NCBI RefSeq assembly: GCF_018310535.1
Contig: NZ_CP074102.1
Coordinates: 7,626,001 to 7,690,000, forward strand
DNA length: 64,000 nt
Source of the DNA: Streptomyces mirabilis
GTDB lineage: Bacteria; Actinomycetota; Actinomycetes; Streptomycetales; Streptomycetaceae
Direction: 5' to 3'
Under the pieces are notes generated by a model that was given only the letters and a program-made list of their open reading frames with translations, had not been told where the DNA came from and searched no databases. Both the position numbers and the translations under genes were made by a program. This document shows, piece after piece, positions 26,129 to 34,041 of the stretch. How positions within the stretch are numbered: position 1 is the stretch's first letter; each line of letters starts with the position of its first letter.

Positions 26129-26850
26129 CCTTCGCACCCGTACTCCACGCGGAGTGGATCAAAATCCGTACGCTGCGGTCCCTCGTCGTGGGACTGCTCG
26201 CCGTGCTCCTCGCGACGGCGGCGTTCTCCGCGCTCGCCGGTCTCGACGACTCCGGGGACCAGGACTTCGACCCGCTGTTCTCGGCGCTCTTCGGCGTGAG
26301 CTTCGGACAGATCGCGGCGATCACGTTCGGCGCGCAGGCCGTCGCGACCGAGTTCCGGGGCGGCGCGCTGCGGGTGTCGCTGGCCGCGGTGCCCCGGCGG
26401 GGGCGGTGGTGCACGGCCAAGGCGGTGGCGATCGGGGTTCCCGCGCTGGCCGTCGGCCTGGTGACCGGGCTCGTGAGCCTGGTCGTGGGCAAGGCGGTCC
26501 TCGGATCCAGGGCGAGCGGGCTGACGTGGGGCGAAGGGGTACGCGGGGTCGTGGGCTGCGGCCTCTACCTGGCGCTGATGGCCCTGTTCGCCGCCGGGCT
26601 CACGGCCGTACTGCGCAGCGCGGTCGCCACGCTGGGCATCCTGGTCCCGTTCCTCCTGATCGTCTCCTTCGTGATCGGCGGAATGTCGGGCGGCGTGGCC
26701 GACTTCCTGCCGGACCGGGCGGGCCAAGTGGTGCTCCACGAGACGTGGGACGGCGCACTCGGCCCCTGGACCGGGCTCACGGTGACCGCGGCCTGGACGG
26801 CGGCGGCCCTCGCGGCGGGTGCGTGGTGCCTACGGCGCAGGGACGCCTGA
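26125..26850 (+). CDS. ABC-2 type transporter permease
   Basis: A 241-residue integral membrane protein with six hydrophobic segments (near residues 18-40, 55-75, 98-120, 140-160, 170-192, 214-233). The start MTFAPVLHAEWIKIRTLRS is typical of ABC-2 permeases that pair with BcrA-like ATPases. It overlaps the ATPase gene by 4 bp, so translation is coupled. Together they form a two-component exporter. Confidence 0.9.
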   Translation: MTFAPVLHAEWIKIRTLRSLVVGLLAVLLATAAFSALAGLDDSGDQDFDPLFSALFGVSFGQIAAITFGAQAVATEFRGGALRVSLAAVPRRGRWCTAKAVAIGVPALAVGLVTGLVSLVVGKAVLGSRASGLTWGEGVRGVVGCGLYLALMALFAAGLTAVLRSAVATLGILVPFLLIVSFVIGGMSGGVADFLPDRAGQVVLHETWDGALGPWTGLTVTAAWTAAALAAGAWCLRRRDA

Positions 26851-26891
26851 CGGCACGGCAATTGTCAGTGGCAGCCGCTTTACTGGACCTC

Positions 26892-27335
26892 ATGACCAGC
26901 GCGCAGCACCTCGCCACGATCCTGCGGCTGTGCTCCGAGGACTTCCCCCGTGAGCACGGCCGTTCGGACGTCGGCGACGCGGGACCCGGCTACCACATCG
27001 CCGAGTTAGCGACGAGCGAGGAATTCTGGGAGGACGACGGCACGGCACGGGAGGAGACGGCGGAGCAGTACGAGGCCGACCGGGACGGTCTTTCGGTGCT
27101 GCTCACCCACCGCTGGGGGCCTCCGCAGGTCTTCAGCCTGTCGAGCGTGCTCGACCGGACGATGGACGGGGAGGACATACCCGAGCCCTGGGGCGTCGTG
27201 AGCGGGCATGTGCCCGATGTGCACCTCTGGAAGGCGACCGGGCACGACCGCTGGGTCGCCCTCGGTGTCTCGCAGTGGGACAAGGAGTGGCCGTTCCAAC
27301 TCCTGGCCGTGATCACCGAGATCGACCCGCCGTGA
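26892..27335 (+). CDS. hypothetical protein with a TTA codon
   Basis: A 147-residue soluble, acidic protein that I do not place in a named family. Conserved-looking parts are LTHRWGPPQVFSLSS and a C-terminal VALGVSQWDKEWPFQL. There is no signal peptide or membrane helix. Codon 39 is TTA (27006-27008), which in Streptomyces needs the bldA tRNA, so translation may be limited to late growth. It starts 41 bp after the ABC permease and converges on mug, leaving 9 bp between stops. Confidence 0.75.
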   Translation: MTSAQHLATILRLCSEDFPREHGRSDVGDAGPGYHIAELATSEEFWEDDGTAREETAEQYEADRDGLSVLLTHRWGPPQVFSLSSVLDRTMDGEDIPEPWGVVSGHVPDVHLWKATGHDRWVALGVSQWDKEWPFQLLAVITEIDPP

Positions 27336-27344
27336 CCTGATCCG

Positions 27345-27845
27345 CTACCCCTCGGCCGCAGCCACCCGCAACCGTCCGAACTCCTCCGCCATCGTCGCCG
27401 CCGTCCAGTGCGCGTTGAGCCCACTCGGGTTGGGCAGCACCCAGACCCGGGTGTCCCCGATCGTCCGCTCCTGCGGGCCGATCACGGCCTTCCGGTCTTC
27501 GAAGGCCGCCCTGTAGGCGGTCACCCCCACCACCGCCAGCCACCCCGGCCGCAGTCGCTCCACCTTGGCGCTCAGCAGCCGTCCGCCCTCGCGGTACTCC
27601 TCCGCGGACAGCTCGTCGGCCCGGGCGGTCGCGCGCGCCACCACGTTCGTGATGCCGAGCCCGTGCGACGGCAACTCGCCCTGCTCCGACGGCTTCATCA
27701 GCCGGGGCGTGAACCCCGACAGATGCAGCACGGGCCAGAACCGGTTGCCGGGACGGGCGAAGTGATGGCCCGTGGCGGCGGTCATCAACCCTGGATTGAT
27801 GCCGCAGAAAAGCACCTTGAGGCCGTCCCCGACGACATCCGGCAC
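27345..27845 (-). CDS. mug: G/U mismatch-specific DNA glycosylase (Mug-like)
   Basis: A uracil-DNA-glycosylase superfamily enzyme that removes uracil or ethenocytosine opposite G. The active-site motif GINPGL (FCGINPGLMTAATGHHFA) is near residue 15 of this start, and the second motif LPNPSGLNAH is near 136. The GTG at 27845 gives 166 residues but cuts off an N-terminal helix that appears conserved. Extending 16 codons to CTG 27893 would give TRLTPADLEAARDRLVPDVV and a 4-bp CTGA overlap with purB, so a rare CTG start is plausible. No ATG, GTG or TTG lies in that interval. Confidence 0.85.
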   Translation of the reverse strand: MPDVVGDGLKVLFCGINPGLMTAATGHHFARPGNRFWPVLHLSGFTPRLMKPSEQGELPSHGLGITNVVARATARADELSAEEYREGGRLLSAKVERLRPGWLAVVGVTAYRAAFEDRKAVIGPQERTIGDTRVWVLPNPSGLNAHWTAATMAEEFGRLRVAAAEG

Positions 27846-27889
27846 CAGCCGGTCGCGGGCGGCCTCAAGGTCCGCGGGAGTGAGCCGCG

Positions 27890-29332
27890 TCAGAGGATCG
27901 CCCCCGGCGTGTAGCCCGCGGCCTCCGGGTGCTGCTTCACGATCTCCTCGATGCGGCCGACGACGGCGGCGACCTGGTCGGCCGCGGCACCGGTGAACGA
28001 CAGCTTGTCGGCCATCAGCTCATCCAGCTGCGCGCGGTCGAGCGGAATGCGCTCGTCGGCGGCGAGCTTGTCGAGGAGCTCGTTGCGCTCGGCGCCCTGT
28101 TCGCGCATGGCGAGCGCGGAGGCGACGGCGTTCTCCTTGATCGCCTCGTGCGCGACCTCACGGCCGACGCCCGCGCGCACCGCGCTCATCAGGACCTTGG
28201 TCGTCGCGAGGAACGGCAGGTAGCGGTCCAGCTCGCGCGCGACGACGGCCGGGAAGGCGCCGAACTCGTCGAGGACGGTGAGGAAGGTCTCCAGCAGACC
28301 GTCCAGCGCGAAGAACGCGTCGGGCAGCGCGACCCGGCGGACCACCGAGCAGGACACGTCGCCCTCGTTCCACTGGTCGCCCGCCAGCTCGCCGGTCATC
28401 GAGGCGTAGCCGCGCAGGATGACCATGAGGCCGTTGACACGCTCGCAGGAGCGGGTGTTCATCTTGTGCGGCATCGCCGAGGAGCCGACCTGGCCCGGCT
28501 TGAAGCCCTCGGTCACCAGCTCGTGCCCGGCCATCAGCCGGATCGTCTTGGCCGTCGAGGACGGCGCGGCCGCCAGCTGCACCAGCGCGGTCACGACCTC
28601 GTAGTCCAGCGAGCGCGGGTAGACCTGGCCGACAGAGGTGAAGGCCTGCGCGAAGCCGAGGTGCCCGGCGATCCGCTGCTCCAGCTCGGCGAGCTTCGCC
28701 GCGTCCCCGCCCAGCAGGTCGAGCATGTCCTGCGCGGTGCCGACCGGGCCCTTGATGCCGCGCAGCGGGTAGCGGCCGAGCAGCTCCTCGACGCGGCCGT
28801 ACGCGACGAGCAGCTCGTCCGCCGCGGTCGCGAAGCGCTTGCCGAGAGTGGTTGCCTGGGCGGCCACATTGTGCGAGCGGCCGGCCATGACCAGCTCGGC
28901 GTACTCGCCCGCCAGCTTGCCGAGCCGCGCCAGGACGGCCACCGTGCGGTCGCGCATCAGCTCGAGCGAGAGCCTGATCTGCAGCTGCTCGACGTTCTCG
29001 GTGAGGTCCCGGGACGTCATGCCCTTGTGCACGTGCTCATGCCCGGCGAGGTCGTTGAACTCCTCGATCCGCGCCTTCACGTCGTGCCGCGTGACCTTCT
29101 CGCGCTCGGCGATCGAGGCCAGGTCGACCTGGTCGAGGACGCGCTCGTAGTCGGCGATCGCGGCGTCCGGGACCTCGATGCCGAGGTCCTTCTGCGCCCG
29201 CAGCACGGCGAGCCAGAGCTGACGCTCCAGCTTCACCTTCTGCTCGGGGGACCAGAGCGTGGCGAGCTCGGCGGAGGCGTAGCGTCCGGCGAGGACGTTG
29301 GGGATACGGGGCTTTGCAGGCGCGGCAGTCAC
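27890..29332 (-). CDS. purB: adenylosuccinate lyase
   Basis: A 480-residue enzyme of the fumarase/aspartase superfamily that acts twice in purine synthesis (SAICAR to AICAR, adenylosuccinate to AMP). The signature loop GSSAMPHKMNTR is near residues 285-296 and carries the catalytic Ser. TSRDLTENVEQLQIRLS and the conserved H in AGRSHNVAAQA are also visible. Full length. It precedes mug directly and follows the P450 gene by 92 bp on the same strand. Confidence 0.96.
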   Translation of the reverse strand: MTAAPAKPRIPNVLAGRYASAELATLWSPEQKVKLERQLWLAVLRAQKDLGIEVPDAAIADYERVLDQVDLASIAEREKVTRHDVKARIEEFNDLAGHEHVHKGMTSRDLTENVEQLQIRLSLELMRDRTVAVLARLGKLAGEYAELVMAGRSHNVAAQATTLGKRFATAADELLVAYGRVEELLGRYPLRGIKGPVGTAQDMLDLLGGDAAKLAELEQRIAGHLGFAQAFTSVGQVYPRSLDYEVVTALVQLAAAPSSTAKTIRLMAGHELVTEGFKPGQVGSSAMPHKMNTRSCERVNGLMVILRGYASMTGELAGDQWNEGDVSCSVVRRVALPDAFFALDGLLETFLTVLDEFGAFPAVVARELDRYLPFLATTKVLMSAVRAGVGREVAHEAIKENAVASALAMREQGAERNELLDKLAADERIPLDRAQLDELMADKLSFTGAAADQVAAVVGRIEEIVKQHPEAAGYTPGAIL

Positions 29333-29424
29333 GTGGACGGAGTTTACCCGCCGTCCGGAGGGGCTCCGGAACGTCCGTACACTCCGGAGCCCAGGTCAGC
29401 GGCGGTGGCCCTGGTCAGGTGTCC

Positions 29425-30663
29425 CTAGGGGCGGATGCCGTCGCAGGCGATCGGCAGATGGCGCGGGCCGCGCAGGACCGCGTTCTGCCGGTAGGGCGGC
29501 GGGTCCTCCAGCAGCCGGGGGTTCTCCAGTCTGCGGGCCAGTTCGCTCAGCGCGAGCTGTGCCTCCAGGCGGGCGAGCGGGGCGCCGAAGCAGCTGTGGA
29601 TGCCGCTGCCGAAGCCGAGGTGCTGGATGTCCCCGCGGTCCGGGTTGAACCGGTCCGGATCCTCGAAGCGGTCGGGGTCACGGTTCCCCGCCGCCAGCAC
29701 CAGCCACAGCGACGCGCCCTTGGGGATGGTGACCCCGCGGACCTCGATGTCGGCGACGGTGGTGCGCTGCGGCACCAGCTGCACCGGCGGCTCGAACCGC
29801 AGCAGCTCCTCGACGATGGGGACGGCGAGGTTCGGGTCCTTGCGCAGCCGCTCGAGCACGTCGGGGTTGCGCAGCAGGGTCAGCATGCCGTTGGTGATGA
29901 GGTTGACCGTCGTCTCGTGGCCGGCGATCAGCAGGAGCGCCGCGGTGCTCAGGACCTCCATCGTCGTCATGACACCGTCCGGCCCTCCCGCCGTGGACAG
30001 CTGGGACAGCATGTCGTCACCGGGCTTCTTGCGGCGTTCCTCGATGAGCCCGGCCAGATACATGCCCAGCTCGGTGCGGGCGTTGTGGGAGACCTTGGCG
30101 CGCTCGTCGGCGTCGGCGCCCGGGTCGGGGTCGAGGCTGGCGGCGATGATGTCCGCCCAGGAGTGGAAGCGCGCCTCGTCCTCGCGCGGCACTCCCAGCA
30201 GCCGGCAGATCACGGTCACGGGGAAGGGATAGGAGAACTGGTCGACCAGATCGATCCGGTCCGGGCTGTCGATGCCGTCGATGAGCCCGGAGACGATGTC
30301 CTTCAGTTCGCCGTGCATCTCGTGGACACGCCGTGGGGTGTGCGGCGGCCCGAACGGCCGGTTCGTCATGCGCCGCAGCCGGTCGTGCTCGGGCGGGTCG
30401 AGCCGCAGGAAGCTCGGCGGAAGGGCCGTCTCCTCGTCCGCCTCGGCGGCCAGCGGGCCGCCGCCCGCCGGCGCCCTCAGATTGCGGGCGTCGGAGCTGA
30501 TGCGCGGATCGTGGAGCAGGCTCTGGATGTCGTAGTACCTGCTGATGACGAACGGTCCGTCCGCGTCGTGGTACACCGGCGTCTTGCGCAGCTCCGCGTA
30601 CAGGGGATACGGGTTGGCGCGGTGGGCGTAGTCGATGATCTGCCGCAGGATGGCTTCGGTCAT
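29425..30663 (-). CDS. cytochrome P450
   Basis: A 412-residue soluble bacterial P450. The oxygen-binding helix reads LLIAGHETTVNLITNG (near residues 235-255), the ExxR motif is ELLRFEPPVQ-adjacent, and the heme loop is FGSGIHSCFGAPLARLE with the Cys ligand near residue 357. It is the last gene of a ferredoxin-reductase-P450 operon (24-bp gap to the reductase), so its electron chain is encoded with it. The set resembles CYP147-type operons as I remember them; substrate is not readable. Confidence 0.93.
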   Translation of the reverse strand: MTEAILRQIIDYAHRANPYPLYAELRKTPVYHDADGPFVISRYYDIQSLLHDPRISSDARNLRAPAGGGPLAAEADEETALPPSFLRLDPPEHDRLRRMTNRPFGPPHTPRRVHEMHGELKDIVSGLIDGIDSPDRIDLVDQFSYPFPVTVICRLLGVPREDEARFHSWADIIAASLDPDPGADADERAKVSHNARTELGMYLAGLIEERRKKPGDDMLSQLSTAGGPDGVMTTMEVLSTAALLLIAGHETTVNLITNGMLTLLRNPDVLERLRKDPNLAVPIVEELLRFEPPVQLVPQRTTVADIEVRGVTIPKGASLWLVLAAGNRDPDRFEDPDRFNPDRGDIQHLGFGSGIHSCFGAPLARLEAQLALSELARRLENPRLLEDPPPYRQNAVLRGPRHLPIACDGIRP

Positions 30664-30687
30664 GGGTGCGTCCTAGGGAACGTCGGA

Positions 30688-32082
30688 TCAGTGCCGAGCG
30701 GGGGTGAACGTCAGCCGTCGGTCGTCCGGCGCGTATCCGCTGAGGGTGACGGTCGGGCCGTGGGTGGGCACGGACGGGTCGGGGAAGTCCGCGGGCATCG
30801 GCTGCTGCCCCTCGGGGCGGCGGTCCACCGTGGGGAAGGCCGGTGGGAAGGGCGCCGTGGTCTCGATGAGCTGCTGGTAGAACTGCAGCCACTTCGTCTG
30901 GTCGAAGGTGACGGCGCCGATGACGCGCCCCTGGTACCCGTAGACGCCGGTGAACCGGTGCTCGCTGCGGGAGCCCTGCGCGATGAGGATCTCCGTCCCC
31001 ATCGACGGCACCCCGACGGACTTGATGTTCACGCCGAACTGGGAGGACCAGAAGGCGGGCACCCAGATGTGGGGGCGGCGGTCCGCGCTGTCGCTCAGCA
31101 TGTTGTGCGCGGCGGTCTCGGCCTGGGCGACGGCGTTGCCCCAGTGCTCCAGGGACAGGAACTGGTATCCGAACAGCGGGTGCGGGGACCGTGCGACGTC
31201 GCCGGCCACATAGATGTCGTCGGTGACGATGCCCCGGATGTCGAAGGCCCGGCACCCGGCGTCACACGCGATCCCGCGGGGACCCGCGCCGAGTCCGGAC
31301 CCGGCGAGCCATTCGGTGTTGCGCTGGGCGCCGAGGGAGACGACCACCACGTCGGCCTGGATGGTGTTCCCGTCGGAGAAGTGCGCGGCGCGGACGTGTC
31401 CCGCGGAGTCGCCCTCCAAGCGGGTCACCATGACGCCGCAGCGCAGGTCGACACCGTGTTTGCGGTGCAGTTCGGCCGCGACCTCGCCGACGACTCCGCC
31501 GAGCGCTCCGACCAGCGGCGCGTCTGCCCGCTCGGCCACGGTGACCGCGATCCCGCGTTCCCGGCAGGCGGAGGCGATCTCGGAGCCGGTGAACCCGGCG
31601 CCGATGACGAGCACGCGGCGGGGGCCCTGCGCGAGAGAGCGCTCCAGCGCGTCGGCGTCGTCGCGGGTCCGCAGCACGAACACCCCGTCGAGCTCCGCCT
31701 CGTCCTCCTGGGGCCAGGGTCTGGCCCGTACACCGGTGGCGATGAGCAGCCGGTCGTACTCCACCTCGTCGCCGTCGGCCAGCCGCACCCGCCGGGCCGC
31801 CATGTCGAGGCCGGTGGCCGGAACCCCGAGGCGCCACTGCGCGTCGATGGCGCGGTGGCGGGGAAGGCCGGTGCGGTCCGCAGTCGCCCTGCCCAGCAGG
31901 ACCTGCTTGGACAACGGCGGTCGGTCGTACGGCTCGTAGGGCTCGTCCCCGATCATCGTGAGGGAACCGGCGAACCCCTCCTCACGCAAGGTCTCCGCGG
32001 CCCGAAGTCCCGCCAGCGAGGCGCCGACGACGACGATGCGGCCTTCACGCTTGAGCCGGTCCAGCGATCCGTCGGCGCTCAC
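30688..32082 (-). CDS. FAD-dependent ferredoxin reductase
   Basis: A 464-residue NAD(P)H:ferredoxin reductase-like flavoprotein. The FAD site IVVVGASLAGLRAAETL is near residues 16-32, the NAD(P) site VLVIGAGFTGSEIA near 150-163, and YVAGDVARSPHP near 288-299. A C-terminal domain follows that is longer than in most reductases. GTG 32082 is chosen because it overlaps the ferredoxin stop as GTGA; an upstream frame to 32268 is antisense-like noise. It should pass electrons from NAD(P)H to the adjacent ferredoxin for the P450. Confidence 0.92.
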   Translation of the reverse strand: MSADGSLDRLKREGRIVVVGASLAGLRAAETLREEGFAGSLTMIGDEPYEPYDRPPLSKQVLLGRATADRTGLPRHRAIDAQWRLGVPATGLDMAARRVRLADGDEVEYDRLLIATGVRARPWPQEDEAELDGVFVLRTRDDADALERSLAQGPRRVLVIGAGFTGSEIASACRERGIAVTVAERADAPLVGALGGVVGEVAAELHRKHGVDLRCGVMVTRLEGDSAGHVRAAHFSDGNTIQADVVVVSLGAQRNTEWLAGSGLGAGPRGIACDAGCRAFDIRGIVTDDIYVAGDVARSPHPLFGYQFLSLEHWGNAVAQAETAAHNMLSDSADRRPHIWVPAFWSSQFGVNIKSVGVPSMGTEILIAQGSRSEHRFTGVYGYQGRVIGAVTFDQTKWLQFYQQLIETTAPFPPAFPTVDRRPEGQQPMPADFPDPSVPTHGPTVTLSGYAPDDRRLTFTPARH

Positions 32083-32312
32083 CGGCCGATCTCCCGGTCG
32101 GTTCCGGGGTTCCCGTCCAGGGAGTTCGCCTCCACCGTGATGGCCTGGACGGGGCACGCGGCCACGGCTCGCGCCATGTCCTCGCGCCGGTCCTCCTCGG
32201 CCTCGGGGTTGTAGAGCAGGGACTCGTCTCCGTGCATGGCGAAAACATCGGGAGCCAGGAACGCGCACTGCGCGTATCCCTGGCAGCGGTTGAGATCGAC
32301 GACAAGCCTCAC
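32079..32312 (-). CDS. [3Fe-4S] ferredoxin
   Basis: A 77-residue acidic ferredoxin. Three cluster cysteines are visible: CQGYAQC (residues 10 and 16) and ACPVQAI near residue 54; the fourth position of a [4Fe-4S] site is not Cys, which marks the [3Fe-4S] type used by Streptomyces P450s. The GTG start at 32312 has only a weak ribosome site. It is the first gene of the operon, coupled to the reductase by a 4-bp overlap. Confidence 0.9.
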   Translation of the reverse strand: MRLVVDLNRCQGYAQCAFLAPDVFAMHGDESLLYNPEAEEDRREDMARAVAACPVQAITVEANSLDGNPGTDREIGR

Positions 32313-32376
32313 CGAGGATCAGCCTTTCCGTGGCCCGTTCTCGTCCCCCTGCTCCACAGCATGCGCGAGAGGGTGC

Positions 32377-32991
32377 TCAGCCGCTCGCCGGGGTGCGCAG
32401 GCCGACACGGAGGATGTGGAGGCTGACGACCAGCGCCCAGGCCGGGAAGACCAGCTCCGACCAGGGCAGAGAGGATCCCGCGACGAGCAGGACAAGCCCC
32501 GCGAGGTAGCCGAGGACGGCGAGCGGACGGGGGAGGACGCCGAGACGGTGACCGATGGTCGAGGTCGTGAAGACGAACACGGCGGCCATGCGGAGCGCGT
32601 ACGTCGTCATCAGCGTGTAGGCGAAGTCGCGGCCGAAGCCGGAGGGTTGGCTCAGCACACTGCCCGCCGCGGCGCCGGCCCCGAACATGGTGGCCACGAA
32701 GACCAGTCCGCTGCCCATGAAGACGGTGGCGATGAATCTGTCCTCGGCATCGCCGACCCGTGCGCGCACGGCGCCCATGAACCACAGGAAGAAGATCCCC
32801 GCGAACGGGATGATCTCCAAAGCCGTACGCACCGCCCACCGTTCGTTCGGCGCGACGGTCGCGTCGGCGGCTCCCCCCGCCGGGATCGCGATCCGCACCA
32901 GCACGATCGCCGCCCCCAGCAGGAGGGCGAACACCGTCCCCGCCAACCCGGCGGCGCGCGGTGTCCGCAGCCGTTCTTCCTTCGGCTTCAT
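32377..32991 (-). CDS. integral membrane protein, unknown function
   Basis: A 204-residue protein with about six hydrophobic segments (near residues 15-36, 55-75, 85-112, 125-145, 150-172, 175-195) and a charged N-terminus MKPKEERLRTPRA. No enzyme motif is visible. It lies 64 bp upstream of the ferredoxin on the same strand and could share its transcript, but nothing links it to the P450. ATG 32991 is chosen over 33039 by the position of the first charged block. Confidence 0.75.
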   Translation of the reverse strand: MKPKEERLRTPRAAGLAGTVFALLLGAAIVLVRIAIPAGGAADATVAPNERWAVRTALEIIPFAGIFFLWFMGAVRARVGDAEDRFIATVFMGSGLVFVATMFGAGAAAGSVLSQPSGFGRDFAYTLMTTYALRMAAVFVFTTSTIGHRLGVLPRPLAVLGYLAGLVLLVAGSSLPWSELVFPAWALVVSLHILRVGLRTPASG

Positions 32992-33126
32992 CGGCGCTCG
33001 CTCTCTTCCCGAAGCCCCCGTTCCCTCTCGGTCCAGCAAGCAGGCACCAGTGCGCTCACGCCACCGGGGGACCCCGTGGGGGTGACGCCCCCGCTCAGCC
33101 GGGGACGGGCGCGGGAGTCGGCGGCG

Positions 33127-33465
33127 CTACGAGGCGTCGGCCAGCTCCGCCAGGATGTCGCCGTGGCACAGCTCGGGTGCGCACCAGCAGGCCAGCGTCT
33201 TGCCACGCAGGGCGGACACCTGGTCGAGGAGGTCGGGGCGTTCGAGGAGATACGCCCGGTACTTCTCCATGATCTCGGCGCGGGTTCCGTCGCGCTTCTT
33301 CGTGGGGGTGTCGTAGGCGAAGGGGTTGTAGAGCGGGTGCTGCGGGAGGTCCCAGCGGCCCATGGTCCAGCGGCGGCCGATGTAGACGAGGTCCGCGGGA
33401 GCGTGTTCGAGCCGGGGACCGAACTCGTGGATATGACCCTTGAGGTTGATCACGGTGGTGGGCAT
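33127..33465 (-). CDS. DUF4326 domain-containing protein
   Basis: A 112-residue protein that matches the DUF4326 family: VYIGRRWTMGRWDLPQHPLY, then ALRGKTLACWCAPELCHGDI near the C-terminus. The Cys-Trp-Cys and Cys-His residues suggest metal binding. Function unknown; members occur in phages and plasmids as well as chromosomes. ATG 33465 is preceded by GAAGGGAA. The stop is 87 bp or so from the membrane protein start. Its 5' side touches the disrupted SGNH/integrase region. Confidence 0.82.
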   Translation of the reverse strand: MPTTVINLKGHIHEFGPRLEHAPADLVYIGRRWTMGRWDLPQHPLYNPFAYDTPTKKRDGTRAEIMEKYRAYLLERPDLLDQVSALRGKTLACWCAPELCHGDILAELADAS

Positions 33466-33501
33466 GGGATTCCCTTCGGCCGTCCGCCTACCCACCGGTG
33501 T

Positions 33502-33567
33502 CTACCCCACGGACTCCTCGTACGGCAGCAGCTCCGGCCGCTTGGCCGGGCGTCCGTCACCGGATGG
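33502..33567 (-). pseudogene. displaced 3' end of the SGNH hydrolase gene
   Basis: Read on the minus strand, this piece encodes PSGDGRPAKRPELLPYEESV plus G and a stop. It fits as the natural C-terminus of the SGNH hydrolase at 35343-36182, whose reading ends RSSGDGR at 35448 and then switches to unrelated sequence. From memory, Streptomyces homologues end with a KRPELLPYE-like tail. The tail is now about 1.9 kb away. It remains fused in frame to the ORF at 33502-33963. Confidence 0.6.
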
Positions 33568-33963
33568 CGCGACAGCGAACCGGCGAACTTCGTCGACCAG
33601 GACGAGCAGGTCGCCCTGCTCACCCGATGCGTCAGCGACACCGACCTGCCCGCCGACGTCCGGGCAGTCGGCGCACTCGTCCTGCTCTACGGCGCCAAGA
33701 TCACCCGCATCTCCACCCTCAAGACGGACGACGTCCACCGCACCGCGAAGGGCAGCAGCACTATCGCCCTCGGACGTCACTTCGGCTCGCTCCCTGCGGA
33801 CCGGGTTGTCGCGCCAGTCGGGGTACGGCGCCTCCTTCGTGAGGGGCCAGAACTGCTCACCGCAGGAGCAGAAGTAGACCGTCGCACGCTCGCCGGGCCA
33901 GAACATCTCCTCATGCCAGGGCCGGTGCCCGGTGCGCCAGGCATGCCACATCGCTCGGATCAC
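33502..33963 (-). CDS. chimeric hypothetical ORF (small protein head, relic middle, SGNH tail)
   Basis: An open frame of 153 codons from ATG 33963. Residues 1-56 look like a real small protein, MIRAMWHAWRTGHRPWHEEM and then YFCSCGEQFWPL, with a CxC pair. The middle, about residues 57-133, is antisense to an integrase remnant and rich in Asp/Gly/Val. The end matches the lost SGNH tail. The whole is probably an accidental fusion; only the head is likely to have been selected as protein. Confidence 0.4.
   Translation of the reverse strand: MIRAMWHAWRTGHRPWHEEMFWPGERATVYFCSCGEQFWPLTKEAPYPDWRDNPVRRERAEVTSEGDSAAALRGAVDVVRLEGGDAGDLGAVEQDECADCPDVGGQVGVADASGEQGDLLVLVDEVRRFAVAPSGDGRPAKRPELLPYEESVG
33554..33566. 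repeat. left copy of a 13-bp direct repeat (attachment-site-like)
   Basis: CCGTCACCGGATG here and CCGTCCCCCGATG at 35452-35464 match at 11 of 13 positions in the same orientation. Both encode the same SGDGR part of the SGNH hydrolase, one in the displaced tail and one in the main gene. This is the pattern left by insertion into a gene end with duplication of a target core. Confidence 0.5.
33562..33813 (+). pseudogene. tyrosine recombinase remnant
   Basis: The plus-strand frame encodes LPADVRAVGALVLLYGAKIT then RISTLKTDDVH and ALGRHFGSLPADRV. This resembles the start of the catalytic domain of XerC-like integrases of Streptomyces elements, where the first Arg of the R-HxxR-Y set lies in the xTRIxTL segment. 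There is no start codon, no HxxR box and no Tyr, so it is a fragment. It lies directly next to the att-like repeat, the usual place of an integrase gene. Confidence 0.6.
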
Positions 33964-34041
33964 AGGTGCTCATCGAGAGCGCGACTGTAGTAACGGACCC
34001 CGCTCTTCAGCCTGACGCCCCCCGTTCGTCACACTGACGCC

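Noticed and set aside
29314..32214. 966-codon plus-strand open frame
   Set aside because: Antisense to the P450 and reductase genes, which carry clear motifs; shadow only.
33440..33990. functional integrase gene
   Set aside because: No start codon, no HxxR box and no catalytic Tyr; only part of the catalytic domain remains.
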